NCBI RefSeq assembly: GCF_008122525.1 | Contig: NZ_VSRV01000001.1 | Coordinates: forward strand, 1,426,001-1,490,000 | Source of the DNA: Marinomonas sp. IMCC 4694 | Lineage (GTDB): Bacteria; Pseudomonadota; Gammaproteobacteria; Pseudomonadales; Marinomonadaceae | DNA: 64,000 nt | Reading direction: 5' to 3' | In this document: positions 41,027 through 50,939 of the stretch, in pieces | Layout of the letters: every line of letters begins with the position of its first letter | Numbering within the stretch: the first letter of the stretch is position 1 | Program-made: the position numbers and the translations under genes | Notes under the pieces: generated by a model | Told to the model about the DNA's origin: nothing | The model's database searches: none | Seen by the model: the letters and a program-made list of their open reading frames with translations, nothing else

Positions 41027-42508
41027 ATGAGTAAAGTGACTCATTTACAGCTGTTGGATTTAGCGGGTTACTCTTTAGAGAATGATTCTTTAAAAAGTAA
41101 TTCGCATTCTGCTTTTTATACAAGGGTGGAAACTGACAGCCGTAAAGTTAACGGTAGCAGTGTTTTTTTTGCTTTGCCTGGGGTGGCATCAAATGGTTGG
41201 GATTACCTTGATGCGGTTGTGTCGCTGGGGTGTAAATTAGCCGTTGTTCCGTCTTATTTGGCTTTGCAACGTGATGATATTGAGCTGATTTCTGTTGAAA
41301 GTCCCACCGCGCTTTTGGTGATGTGTTTGCAGCGCTATTTTGGCCATATGCCAGAGCATATTGTGGCTGTTACTGGAACAAACGGTAAATCCTCTATTTG
41401 TTACTATGTGGCTCAGCTAGCCGAATCTATGGGTTTTAACAGCGGACTGGTTGGCACTTTCGGTGTTGGGCCTTTGCAGCAGCTTAAAGAAGCGAAGCAA
41501 ACGACGCCCGATGTTTTGTCTTTGCAGCGCATTTTAATGAGCATGTCATCGTCGGGTGTTAATTTTGTCGCGTTTGAAGCCTCATCTCATGCGCTCGATC
41601 AGGGGCGTATTGACGGTGTGCCTTTTCAGACCGCTGTATTTTCAAACCTCTCTCGTGATCACCTCGATTATCATGGCGATATGATGTCTTACGCCACAGC
41701 AAAGCAACGCCTCTTTGCTTTCAATGGTCTAGCTAATGCGGTTATTTGTCTTGATGACGACTATGCGTCTTTCATGGCAAGCGTGGTGACAACCTCGACT
41801 TGTTGCTACTACAGCGAGCAAAATACAGCGGCCGATTTTTACGTCAAGCAGCTGACTTTAGGGCCAGAAGGCAGCGAGTTTATTTTGTGTCATCCTGAGG
41901 GTGAGACAAGCGTTTTTTTGCCTTTATTAGGCCGTTTCAATATTTTAAATGCTTTGGCCGCTTTAGCCAGTCTATGGCATGAGGTGAATGACAAACATAT
42001 TTTAATAAAGGCCTTGTCTTTATTGCGCGGTGCGCCAGGAAGAATGGATAAGTTACAACACGAAGGCTCGCCTCTTGTGGTGGTGGATTATGCTCATACG
42101 CCCGATGCGTTGCAGGTTGCTTTGTGTGCTTTAAAGGAGCATTCAAAAGGACGCCTTATATGTGTGTTTGGGTGTGGGGGGGATCGTGATCGTGGTAAGC
42201 GCCCGTTGATGATGCAAGCGGCGTTAGAAAATGCAGATTATGTCTGGTTGACGTCAGATAACCCTCGTACTGAGTCAATTGAGCAAATCTTTTCCGACGT
42301 GTTGTTAAACACTTGTGTCGACGAAAATTTTCGTTTTGAGCCAGATCGTCGAAACGCTATTCAACAGGCTATTTTGTCGGCCGATCAGCATGATGTTGTG
42401 CTTATTGCGGGCAAGGGGCACGAAAACTACCAAGAAATACAAGGCATCAAACATCATTTTGACGATCGAGAAGAGGCGCTAAGGGCGTTGGAGCGATATG
42501 TTAATTAA
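41027..42508 (+). CDS. murE: UDP-MurNAc-L-Ala-D-Glu:meso-diaminopimelate ligase
   Basis: MurE adds meso-diaminopimelate to UDP-MurNAc-dipeptide. The 493-residue protein has the N-terminal substrate domain (TDSRKVNGSSVFFALPG), the ATP-binding GTNGKSSICYYVAQL, the carbamylated lysine region (QTTPDVLSLQ, FEASSHALDQGR) and the DAP-recognising DNPR motif in TSDNPRTESI, so the meso-DAP type is indicated. It overlaps murF by 11 bases. Confidence 0.95.
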   Translation: MSKVTHLQLLDLAGYSLENDSLKSNSHSAFYTRVETDSRKVNGSSVFFALPGVASNGWDYLDAVVSLGCKLAVVPSYLALQRDDIELISVESPTALLVMCLQRYFGHMPEHIVAVTGTNGKSSICYYVAQLAESMGFNSGLVGTFGVGPLQQLKEAKQTTPDVLSLQRILMSMSSSGVNFVAFEASSHALDQGRIDGVPFQTAVFSNLSRDHLDYHGDMMSYATAKQRLFAFNGLANAVICLDDDYASFMASVVTTSTCCYYSEQNTAADFYVKQLTLGPEGSEFILCHPEGETSVFLPLLGRFNILNALAALASLWHEVNDKHILIKALSLLRGAPGRMDKLQHEGSPLVVVDYAHTPDALQVALCALKEHSKGRLICVFGCGGDRDRGKRPLMMQAALENADYVWLTSDNPRTESIEQIFSDVLLNTCVDENFRFEPDRRNAIQQAILSADQHDVVLIAGKGHENYQEIQGIKHHFDDREEALRALERYVN

Positions 42509-43844
42509 TCTTACGCTTGCAGAGATAGCGACAGCCTGTCATGGCGAATTAATCGGTGCAGACCGGTCGATTACTTGTGTGGTTACAGATACCCGCCACA
42601 TTGTAAAGGGCTGTTTGTTTGTGGCTATTAAGGGGGAGCGGTTTGATGGTCACGATTACGCAGCGGAAGCGATTGAACAAGGTGCTGCTGGGCTTTTATC
42701 CGAGCAGGATCTCGGCCTGCCATCTTGTATTAAAGTCGATAATACCACTGTGGCCTATGGCAGGATTGCGCGTTTAATCCGAAATGCCTTTAAACGACCT
42801 GTGGTGTGTATTACTGGCAGCAATGGAAAAACGACAGTGAAAGACTGGTTGGCGCAATCACTCAGTGAAAGCAATGTCTTAAAAACCCAGGCGAATTTGA
42901 ATAACCAAATTGGTGTTCCGCAAACCTTGTTGGCCCTAAATAAATTTCACGACATGGCCATTGTAGAAACAGGCACCAGTTTTCTAGGAGAGATTGCGCA
43001 GCTGGCTAAGATTGCCTTTCCTGATGTAGTGATTTTAACCAACGCCAGTGGCAGCCATTTTGAAGGGCTAGGCGATTTAGAGAGCATAGCCAAAGAGAAA
43101 GGCGAACTGATTTCAGGTTCAGCACCCCGCGCTCAGGTGATCTTAAATGCAGATGATCCGTTTTTTGCTTACTGGTGTAGTTTAGCCGGTGAGCGCCGTG
43201 TTTACTCTTTCGGCTTTTGTTCGTCGGCCGATTTGTACGCGACGCAGATAGCGTTGTTTGCTGATTTTAGCTCCGCGTTGTTTTGTTACGGCTCGCATAA
43301 GCAAACAGTCTTGATTGCGGGGGCGGGCAAGCATCACATTGCTAACGGTATGGCCGTTGTACTGGCCATGCTGGCTTTGGGGTTTGATTTTGCATATTCG
43401 GTGGCGCAATTAGCTCGTCCTGTTATGGTATCGGGTCGATTGGAGCGACTTGAGGCAAAAAATGGCGCGTTATTAATTAATGATTGTTATAATGCCAGCC
43501 CGTCCTCTGTTGAGGCTGCTATCGATGTATTAGCGATGCAATCGGCTGAGAAAACATGGCTGATTTTAGGCGCACTCGGCGAGCTTGGCGCTCAACAATA
43601 TGATATCCATTATGGTTTAGGCCTCTACGCAAAAAACGCAGGACTTTCCCATTTGGTGTGTGTTGGTCCTATCGCAGCGGTTGCCGGCAAGGCTTTCCGA
43701 GATCGCGGAGGCGATGTTGTGTTTTGCGACACTCACTTAGAGGCGGCCGCGGTGGTGGCTCATCTTGATAAAAAACACGCCATTTTAGTGAAAGGCTCGC
43801 GCTCTGCTAAAATGGAATATGTAATTAAAGCATTAATTAATTAG
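42498..43844 (+). CDS. murF: UDP-MurNAc-tripeptide:D-alanyl-D-alanine ligase
   Basis: MurF adds D-Ala-D-Ala to complete the UDP-MurNAc-pentapeptide. The 448 residues include TDTRHIVKGCLFVAIKGERFDGHD, the ATP loop GSNGKTTVKDWLAQSL, NLNNQIGVPQTLL and the C-terminal NDCYNASPSSVEAAI. The dipeptide is made by Ddl, encoded further down. mraY follows after 14 bases. Confidence 0.95.
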   Translation: MLINLTLAEIATACHGELIGADRSITCVVTDTRHIVKGCLFVAIKGERFDGHDYAAEAIEQGAAGLLSEQDLGLPSCIKVDNTTVAYGRIARLIRNAFKRPVVCITGSNGKTTVKDWLAQSLSESNVLKTQANLNNQIGVPQTLLALNKFHDMAIVETGTSFLGEIAQLAKIAFPDVVILTNASGSHFEGLGDLESIAKEKGELISGSAPRAQVILNADDPFFAYWCSLAGERRVYSFGFCSSADLYATQIALFADFSSALFCYGSHKQTVLIAGAGKHHIANGMAVVLAMLALGFDFAYSVAQLARPVMVSGRLERLEAKNGALLINDCYNASPSSVEAAIDVLAMQSAEKTWLILGALGELGAQQYDIHYGLGLYAKNAGLSHLVCVGPIAAVAGKAFRDRGGDVVFCDTHLEAAAVVAHLDKKHAILVKGSRSAKMEYVIKALIN

Positions 43845-43858
43845 GATAATCCTTACCA

Positions 43859-44941
43859 ATGTTACTTCTGCTAACGGCTTTTTTAAGCAAATATTACACA
43901 TTTTTTACTGTCTTTAATTACTTGTCTTTGCGAGCTATTTTAGGTGTTTTAACCGCTTTAGCGATCTCTTTATTAATTGGTAATAAAGTCATTCTGTTGT
44001 TGCAGCGTTTGCAAATAGGCCAAGCGGTTCGCAGTGATGGTCCTCAATCTCATCTAGCAAAAGCGGGTACGCCTACTATGGGCGGGGCGTTGATTATCTT
44101 CTCAATTTCTGTCAGTACCCTGTTATGGGGCGACTTGCGTAACCAATACGTATGGGTTGTGCTTTTGGTGATGTTGGCCTTTGGTGCGGTGGGTTGGGTG
44201 GATGATTATCGAAAAGTCGTCGAAAAAAATCCGCGCGGTTTACCAGGCAGATGGAAGTATTTCTGGCAAAGTATTTTTGGTTTAATGGCGGCGATTTATT
44301 TGTATTACACCGCAAGTACCCCAGCTGAAACCGCCCTCATTGTTCCGTTATTTAAAGACATTGCGATTCCTTTAGGGCTGTTTTTTATTGTATTGACGTA
44401 TTTTGTGATTGTTGGTACCAGTAATGCCGTTAATTTAACCGATGGGTTAGATGGCTTGGCGATTTTGCCCACTGTATTAGTAGGAGGCGCTTTAGGGGTG
44501 TTTGCGTATTTAACCGGTAACGTGAAGTTTGCCGATTATTTGTTGATCCCTTATGTCCATGGCACAGGGGAATTATTGGTGTTCTGTGCCGCTCTGGCCG
44601 GTGCAGGGTTGGGTTTTCTTTGGTTCAATACTTACCCTGCGCAAATTTTCATGGGCGATGTGGGGTCCTTGGCGTTGGGGGCTGCGTTAGGGACTATTGC
44701 CGTGATCGTTCGCCAAGAATTGGTCTTGTTTATCATGGGCGGGGTTTTCGTTATGGAAACTGTGTCGGTTATTTTGCAAGTGGCGTCTTACAAACTGACT
44801 AAGCGTCGAATATTTCGAATGGCACCCATACATCATCACTTTGAACTCAAGGGGTGGGCTGAGCCAAAAGTGATTGTGCGCTTTTGGATTATTACGGTGT
44901 GTTTGGTTTTAGTGGGTTTTGCCACGTTAAAAGTACGTTAG
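43859..44941 (+). CDS. mraY: Phospho-N-acetylmuramoyl-pentapeptide transferase
   Basis: MraY makes lipid I from undecaprenyl phosphate and UDP-MurNAc-pentapeptide. The 360 residues match the E. coli length and form about ten membrane segments. Signature loops are KAGTPTMGG, VGWVDDYRKVVEKNPRGLPGR, NAVNLTDGLDGLA, MGDVGSLALG and PIHHHFELKGW. TTAGGAT precedes the ATG. Confidence 0.97.
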   Translation: MLLLLTAFLSKYYTFFTVFNYLSLRAILGVLTALAISLLIGNKVILLLQRLQIGQAVRSDGPQSHLAKAGTPTMGGALIIFSISVSTLLWGDLRNQYVWVVLLVMLAFGAVGWVDDYRKVVEKNPRGLPGRWKYFWQSIFGLMAAIYLYYTASTPAETALIVPLFKDIAIPLGLFFIVLTYFVIVGTSNAVNLTDGLDGLAILPTVLVGGALGVFAYLTGNVKFADYLLIPYVHGTGELLVFCAALAGAGLGFLWFNTYPAQIFMGDVGSLALGAALGTIAVIVRQELVLFIMGGVFVMETVSVILQVASYKLTKRRIFRMAPIHHHFELKGWAEPKVIVRFWIITVCLVLVGFATLKVR

Positions 44942-44950
44942 GGGTTGAGT

Positions 44951-46300
44951 ATGTCGTTGATCGGGTCAGATCGGGTTAAAGCCGTCGTTGGCTTGGGGGC
45001 GACGGGCTTGTCTTGTGTGCGCTTTTTAGCGAGTAAGGGAATGGATTTTTATGTGGTGGATTCTCGCGACAATCCACCAGGGCTCGAGGAAGCAAAAAAA
45101 TACTGCCCAGAAGCGCGCATTTTTACTGGTGATTTGTCGGTGTTGGAAACGCTTGGGTTGACTGAGCTTTTTGTCAGCCCTGGTATTGCATTGAGCACCC
45201 CTGTGCTTGCGCGTATGGCGCAAAGTGGTGTGATTATGCGGGGCGATATTGATTTGTTTTGCGATTACGCCGATGCGCCTTTTGTCGCGATTACGGGCTC
45301 AAACGCCAAAAGTACGGTAACCACTTTGGTGGCTTTGCTGTTGCAAGCGAGCGGTAAAAGTGCAAAAGCCGGCGGTAATTTGGGGTTGCCAGCGTTGGAT
45401 TTGCTATCGCCTGATACTGATTTTTATGTACTTGAATTGTCCAGCTTTCAGTTAGAAACGACGCACGCCTTGCAAGCGGATTTGGCTTGTCTGCTCAATG
45501 TTTCTGAAGACCATATGGATCGTTACAAAGATCTGTATGAATACCAACGTGTGAAACAAAAAGTCTATCGTGGTTGTAAGGCGGCTGTGTGTAATAAACA
45601 GGATATTCTGACCGCACCTTTATTACCAGAAGGGGTGCCCGTAAGAGCTTTCACTACAAAGAGCCCGGATTTGAAAGAATATGGGATACTCAAAGACGGC
45701 GATGGTTCGTGGTTGTGTCGTGGTGTTGAAAGGCTATATCACACCTCTGATATTGCGCTTAAAGGGGCTCACAATCATGCGAATGTGTTGGCCGCTTTGG
45801 CAATGCTCGAGTTGTTAGGGGTGCCGGTAAAGTCGGCGGCTGTTGCTAAAGTCTTAAGCGAGTTTTGTGGCTTGGCACATCGATGCGAAACGGTTAGAAC
45901 CCTTGGCGACGTGACCTATATTAATGATTCAAAAGGGACGAACGTCGGCGCTACTTTGGCGGCCTTGCAAGGGTTGGGCGTTCCCGGTAAGCAAAATATG
46001 CTGCTAATTGCTGGCGGTGAGGGCAAAGGTGCGGATTTTCGTAGTCTTTCTAAGCCCATTAAAGAGCTAGTCCGAACGGTGTATTTGTTTGGCAAAGACG
46101 CGCAGAGTATTGCATCAGCATTGTCCAGTGACACGATAGTTAAGCGGTATGCGACGTTAGATGAGATTGTTGCTTGTGTTGATCAGGACAGTCAAGCTGG
46201 TGACATTGTGTTGTTGTCGCCGGCGTGTGCCAGTTTAGACATGTATGTAAATTATGAAGCCCGTGGCGAGCATTTTATTCGCTTGGTTAATGCCTTATGA
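44951..46300 (+). CDS. murD: UDP-MurNAc-L-alanine:D-glutamate ligase
   Basis: MurD adds D-glutamate. The 449-residue protein has VVGLGATGLSCVRFL at the N-terminus, the ATP loop ITGSNAKSTVTTL and DSKGTNVGATLAAL in the C-terminal domain. The loop has alanine where most Mur ligases have glycine-lysine (GSNAKST against GTNGKST), a variant common in MurD. AGGGG lies 6 bases before the ATG at 44951. A TTG at 44945 is less likely. It shares 4 bases with ftsW. Confidence 0.95.
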   Translation: MSLIGSDRVKAVVGLGATGLSCVRFLASKGMDFYVVDSRDNPPGLEEAKKYCPEARIFTGDLSVLETLGLTELFVSPGIALSTPVLARMAQSGVIMRGDIDLFCDYADAPFVAITGSNAKSTVTTLVALLLQASGKSAKAGGNLGLPALDLLSPDTDFYVLELSSFQLETTHALQADLACLLNVSEDHMDRYKDLYEYQRVKQKVYRGCKAAVCNKQDILTAPLLPEGVPVRAFTTKSPDLKEYGILKDGDGSWLCRGVERLYHTSDIALKGAHNHANVLAALAMLELLGVPVKSAAVAKVLSEFCGLAHRCETVRTLGDVTYINDSKGTNVGATLAALQGLGVPGKQNMLLIAGGEGKGADFRSLSKPIKELVRTVYLFGKDAQSIASALSSDTIVKRYATLDEIVACVDQDSQAGDIVLLSPACASLDMYVNYEARGEHFIRLVNAL

Positions 46301-47493
46301 GCGGGTTGAATATATTTGACCGGGTGTCGCTGCGTGAATTCTCTCAAGTCGATACGGTGTTTGTTATTTCAGTGTTGTCTATTCTTGCTCTGGGTTTAGT
46401 GATGGTGTCCAGTGCGTCTATCTCTATTTCTGAAAGTATCCATGGTCACCCTTATTTTTTTATGGGTAGGCAAGCACTTTACCTTGTTTTAGGTATTGTA
46501 TTTGGCTGTCTGCTTGTGTCATTACCCACCCATCAGCTTCAGAAACATGGTGTTAAAATAATGTGGCTGTCACTGGCTTTGTTGGTGATGGTGCTGGTTC
46601 CAGGTGTTGGTAAAAGCGTCAATGGCAGTCAGCGCTGGATCAATCTGGTGGTATTCAATTTACAGGCGTCTGAAGTGGCTAAAGTCTGTATGGTGATTTA
46701 TATCTCGGGCTATTTAGTACGAAGAGCAGAGCGTTTGCGGCAAGGTAGGTGGGTGGGGTTTATGCTGCCACTTTTCCTGTGTGGCGTGTTTTTGATGTTT
46801 TTGTTGTTAGAGCCAGACTTCGGTGCCTCTGTGGTGTTGTTGGGCACCGTGATGGCGTTGCTGTTTTTGGGTGGTGCTCCGCTTTATCAGTTTTTGGCTC
46901 TATTAGGGATTGCATTTGTCGTTTTATCAGGTGTTGCTATTTCAGCAAGTTATCGCTTAAAACGTTTGATGAATTTCGTTGATCCGTGGGCCGATCCTTT
47001 CAATGAGGGGTACCAGCTGAGTCAAGCATTGATTGCTTACGGACGGGGTGAATGGTTTGGCTTAGGGTTGGGTAACAGTGTGCAAAAGCTGTCTTATTTG
47101 CCGGAGGCTCACACTGATTTTGTATTTTCTATTTGGGTGGAAGAAACGGGCATGTTAGGAGGCTTGTTTCTGATTTTTTTATTCGCGGTTATGGTGACTC
47201 GTGCGTTTAAGATTGGGCATGATGCGATGGCGTTGGCGCGCCCTTTTGCCGGGTATATGTGCTTTGGTTTTGCCATTCTTATCCTTGCTCAAGTTATCAT
47301 TAATATCGGCGTGAATACGGGTTTTTTACCGACTAAAGGGCTGACTCTTCCTCTGATCAGTTATGGCGGCAGTAGCTTGATTGTTACCTTGGGCAGTTTG
47401 TTTGCTATCGCGCGTGTTGATATCGAAAATCGTCGTGTTCAGCGAGATCACCAACAGGAAGTGAGTGAAACGCTAAAAGTGAGTGAAGTATGA
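46297..47493 (+). CDS. ftsW: Lipid II polymerase FtsW
   Basis: FtsW is the SEDS-family glycosyltransferase of the septum, working with FtsI. The 398-residue protein has about ten membrane segments, with the SEDS motifs GSQRWINL, LLLEPDFGASVVLLGTV, GLGLGNSVQKLSYLPEAHTDFVFS and KGLTLPLISYGGSS. It begins at ATGA in the murD stop and ends in the same way at murG. Confidence 0.96.
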   Translation: MSGLNIFDRVSLREFSQVDTVFVISVLSILALGLVMVSSASISISESIHGHPYFFMGRQALYLVLGIVFGCLLVSLPTHQLQKHGVKIMWLSLALLVMVLVPGVGKSVNGSQRWINLVVFNLQASEVAKVCMVIYISGYLVRRAERLRQGRWVGFMLPLFLCGVFLMFLLLEPDFGASVVLLGTVMALLFLGGAPLYQFLALLGIAFVVLSGVAISASYRLKRLMNFVDPWADPFNEGYQLSQALIAYGRGEWFGLGLGNSVQKLSYLPEAHTDFVFSIWVEETGMLGGLFLIFLFAVMVTRAFKIGHDAMALARPFAGYMCFGFAILILAQVIINIGVNTGFLPTKGLTLPLISYGGSSLIVTLGSLFAIARVDIENRRVQRDHQQEVSETLKVSEV

Positions 47494-48563
47494 GCACCGT
47501 TAAAAAAATCATTATAATGGCGGGTGGTACAGGCGGTCATATATACCCAGCTTTGGCCTGCGCTCAATGTTTTAAAGAGAAAGGTTTAGAGGTCCAATGG
47601 CTCGGTTCAAAAGGCGGCATGGAAGAGTCCGTCGTGCCGGATCAAGATATTCCGCTTCACTCATTATCGATAAAAGGTGTCAGAGGGAAAGGGGGGCTTG
47701 GGTTATTTGCCGCGCCATTCAGAATATTGCACGCTATTGGCCAAGCCATAGCGGTGTTGCAAAAAGTAAAACCAGATGTTGTTTTAGGCATGGGGGGCTT
47801 TGTTGCAGGTCCCGGAGGCGTGGCGGCACGTTTGCTTGGCATTCCCTTGATCATTCATGAGCAAAATGCCATTGCAGGCACGACGAATAAGCTTCTTGCT
47901 AAAATAGCGACTGTTAAGCTTCAGGCATTTGACGGGGCACTTTATCAAGGTGTGAGTGTTGGCAATCCCATTCGAGCTGATATTTTGGCACAACACGTTC
48001 GTCCTTGCAGAACCGAGACGGCGCGTCCATTGCGACTGTTAGTGGTTGGCGGCAGTTTAGGGGCGAAAGCGATTAATGACGTTATTCCTCAGGTTTTAGC
48101 GCAATGGCCTTTTTCCCAGCGTTTGGATGTCTGGCATCAAACCGGAAAGCGACATTTTGACGAGGTGTCACAATGTTACCAAGCGGCAAAAGTAGAAGCC
48201 CGTGTCGAAGCGTACCTCGATAACATGGATCAAGCATACTATTGGGCGGATGTGGTTTTGTGTCGCGCCGGTGCCATGACCGTCAGTGAGCTGGCTATAG
48301 TCGGCTTACCTTCTATTTTAGTGCCTTATCCTCATGCGATAGACGACCATCAAACAGCCAACGCTCGTTTTTTAGAAAAAGTGGGCGCGGCTTATTTATT
48401 GCCTCAGTCCCAGTTAAGCCAAGAAATCATCACGTCCTTACTCAGCGGTTTATTAGAGAGTGAAGAGACATTATTAAAAATGGGTGAGCAAGCGACCTCA
48501 ATTGCGTGCCCAAATGCAACCCACGATGTGGTTGCACATTGTTTAGGGTTAATAAAATCATGA
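47490..48563 (+). CDS. murG: UDP-GlcNAc:lipid I GlcNAc transferase
   Basis: MurG makes lipid II on the inner face of the membrane. The 357-residue GT28 enzyme has MAGGTGGHIYPALA, GMGGFVAGPGG, HEQNAIAGTTNKLLA, VVGGSLGAKAIND and the donor-binding CRAGAMTVSELAIVGLPSILVPYPHAIDDHQTANA. Both ends overlap neighbours by 4 bases. Confidence 0.96.
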   Translation: MSTVKKIIIMAGGTGGHIYPALACAQCFKEKGLEVQWLGSKGGMEESVVPDQDIPLHSLSIKGVRGKGGLGLFAAPFRILHAIGQAIAVLQKVKPDVVLGMGGFVAGPGGVAARLLGIPLIIHEQNAIAGTTNKLLAKIATVKLQAFDGALYQGVSVGNPIRADILAQHVRPCRTETARPLRLLVVGGSLGAKAINDVIPQVLAQWPFSQRLDVWHQTGKRHFDEVSQCYQAAKVEARVEAYLDNMDQAYYWADVVLCRAGAMTVSELAIVGLPSILVPYPHAIDDHQTANARFLEKVGAAYLLPQSQLSQEIITSLLSGLLESEETLLKMGEQATSIACPNATHDVVAHCLGLIKS

Positions 48564-49981
48564 TAGATCAAAAGGTTCAATACGACATTCCAACGATGCG
48601 CCGTATCCAAAATATTCATTTTATTGGTATCGGTGGTGTCGGCATGTGTGGCATCGCTGAGGTGCTGCATAATCAGGGTTATCAAGTGACTGGCTCTGAC
48701 CTTAGGGCGTCTGTTGCGACAGAGCGTTTGGAGGGTTTGGGCATTAACGTTCACATCGGGCATGTTGAAGAGAATGTCTACGATGCTCATGTAATCGTCG
48801 TCTCAACCGCCATTAACGAGCAAAACCCTGAAATTATCTGGGGTAAAGAGCACCGTATTCCTATTGTTCGTCGCGCTGAAATGTTAGCCGAGTTAATGCG
48901 TTACCGTCATGGGATTGCGGTGGCGGGCACGCATGGTAAAACCACCACGACCAGTTTGATGGCGTCTATTCTTGCTGCAACGGGCGAGGCGCCGACGTTT
49001 GTTATTGGTGGGCGTTTAACCAGTGCGGGTGCCAATGCTCAATTGGGAAGTAGTGTTTATTTGGTTGCTGAAGCCGATGAGAGTGATGCTTCGTTTCTGC
49101 ATTTGCAGCCACAAACCGTGATAGTGACTAACATTGATGAAGATCATATGGATACTTATGACGGTGATTTTGAGCGCGTTAAGCGAACTTTTATTGAGTT
49201 TATTCACAATTTACCTTTTTACGGTCTGGCTGTGTTGTGTGTGGATGATGATAATGTCCGTGAAATTCTACCGTCTTTGAGTCGTCCAGTATTAACCTAT
49301 GGGATCGAGCAGGAGGCAGATTTTTACGCTACCGATATTGTTCAAATTGGCCGTCATTGTGAGTTTCTTGCGCATCGACCAGAAGGTGAGCCATTAAAAA
49401 TTCGCTTGCCCATGCCGGGGCGTCACAACGTACTGAATGCACTGGCTACCATAGCAGTATCCACCGATCTCGGTGTGGATTCCCTTGCCATTCAAGCCGG
49501 TTTAATGGGTTTTGAAGGTGTTGGACGACGTTTTCAGGAACAAGAGCCTTTGCTTCTGCCTAATGGTGAGCACGTGATGTTTGTTGATGATTACGGTCAT
49601 CATCCCAGTGAAGTGCTGGCCACGATAAAAGCCATTCGAGATGGATGGCCAGATAAAAGGCTGGTGATGGTGTATCAGCCTCACCGTTACACGAGAACGC
49701 GTGATCTATATGAAGACTTTGTACGAGTGTTATCTCAAGTCGATGTGCTCTTGTTGCTGGACGTATACTCTGCAGGAGAAACCATGATCAACGGTGCAGA
49801 CAGTCGATCTTTGTGTGGCAGTATTCGACAGCGTGGAACTGTTGACCCTATTCATGTGGGCAGCGAATCAGATCTACGGTCAATTTTGAGTAACGTGTTG
49901 CGCAAGGGGGATTTGATGATTACACAAGGGGCGGGTGATATTGGTAACCTTTCTAAAAACTTATCAATCAGTGGGATCTAA
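48560..49981 (+). CDS. murC: UDP-N-acetylmuramate:L-alanine ligase
   Basis: MurC adds the first amino acid of the peptide stem. The 473-residue protein begins with IQNIHFIGIGGVGMCGIAEVLHNQGY, has the ATP loop GTHGKTTTTSLMASI and the histidine-rich DDYGHHPSEV with YQPHRYTRTRDLY. The start at 48560 overlaps the murG stop (ATGA), and the longer frame inside murG is unlikely. ddl starts one base after its stop. Confidence 0.96.
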   Translation: MIDQKVQYDIPTMRRIQNIHFIGIGGVGMCGIAEVLHNQGYQVTGSDLRASVATERLEGLGINVHIGHVEENVYDAHVIVVSTAINEQNPEIIWGKEHRIPIVRRAEMLAELMRYRHGIAVAGTHGKTTTTSLMASILAATGEAPTFVIGGRLTSAGANAQLGSSVYLVAEADESDASFLHLQPQTVIVTNIDEDHMDTYDGDFERVKRTFIEFIHNLPFYGLAVLCVDDDNVREILPSLSRPVLTYGIEQEADFYATDIVQIGRHCEFLAHRPEGEPLKIRLPMPGRHNVLNALATIAVSTDLGVDSLAIQAGLMGFEGVGRRFQEQEPLLLPNGEHVMFVDDYGHHPSEVLATIKAIRDGWPDKRLVMVYQPHRYTRTRDLYEDFVRVLSQVDVLLLLDVYSAGETMINGADSRSLCGSIRQRGTVDPIHVGSESDLRSILSNVLRKGDLMITQGAGDIGNLSKNLSISGI

Positions 49982-49982
49982 C

Positions 49983-50936
49983 ATGGCTAATACACAAATG
50001 CAGCCTGTGATTGCCGTTATTTACGGTGGCCGTTCTGCCGAGCGTGATGTCTCTTTACAAAGTGGCCCCTTAGTCGCCGCGGGCTTACGCTCTAAAGGTT
50101 ATCAGGTCGTTGAGCTGGATCTCTATGGGCCTGGGGCGCAGCGTGATCCTGTTGTTCAATTACAATCTATCGAATTTGATCTTGCATTTATTGCTCTGCA
50201 TGGCGGTGAAGGAGAAGATGGTCGCGTGCAAGCCTTATTGGGTATGCTGGGTAAGCCCTACACTGGCAGCTCGCCTTTGGCGTGTGGATTGGCTATGGAC
50301 AAAGTGTTAACCAAGCGTTTTTGGCATGGTATTGGAATTCCTACGCCAGCTTATTTGTCGTTTGTTGGGCAAGCGGACGCCGACCTTATTGAATCGAAAA
50401 TGTCTTATCCGATGATTGTAAAGCCTTCTCGAGAAGGATCGACAATTGGTATTAACAAGGTAACAAATCGTGGTGAGCTTAACGACGCATTATTGAAAGC
50501 GCTTCAATATGATTCTGACATTCTCATCGAAGCCTTTGTGGATGGGCCTGAATTTACGGTCACTATTATCGATGATGTGGCTTTTCCGGCCATTGGCTTA
50601 AAGCCTGCTGCCGATCATACCTTGTATGACTATGAGGCCAAATACATTGCAAACGATACCGAGTATCTGTTGCCCTGCGGTTTAAGTGTTGATGATGAAA
50701 ATGAACTGTTGGCTCTCTCTCTTCAATCTTATCGCTCTTTAGGCTGTTCTGGTTGGGGTCGTGTTGATGTGATGCGCGATCAATCTGGCGTCTTTTGGGT
50801 GCTTGAAGTGAATACTGCGCCAGGTATGACATCGCATAGTTTGGTGCCGATGGCCGCCAATTATGTTGGTATCGACTATGCATCGTTGGTAGAGAAGATC
50901 GCGCAAAATGCATGGAATGACGTTGGGCGCGATTAG
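49983..50936 (+). CDS. ddl: D-alanine--D-alanine ligase
   Basis: Ddl makes D-Ala-D-Ala for MurF. The 317-residue ATP-grasp enzyme has YGGRSAERDVSLQSG, LHGGEGEDGRVQALL, MIVKPSREGSTIGI and the metal site VLEVNTAPGMTSHSLVP. It is of the DdlB type by location in the division cluster. A longer frame from 49935 overlaps murC and is rejected because the family N-terminus fits 49983. Confidence 0.95.
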   Translation: MANTQMQPVIAVIYGGRSAERDVSLQSGPLVAAGLRSKGYQVVELDLYGPGAQRDPVVQLQSIEFDLAFIALHGGEGEDGRVQALLGMLGKPYTGSSPLACGLAMDKVLTKRFWHGIGIPTPAYLSFVGQADADLIESKMSYPMIVKPSREGSTIGINKVTNRGELNDALLKALQYDSDILIEAFVDGPEFTVTIIDDVAFPAIGLKPAADHTLYDYEAKYIANDTEYLLPCGLSVDDENELLALSLQSYRSLGCSGWGRVDVMRDQSGVFWVLEVNTAPGMTSHSLVPMAANYVGIDYASLVEKIAQNAWNDVGRD

Positions 50937-50939
50937 ACA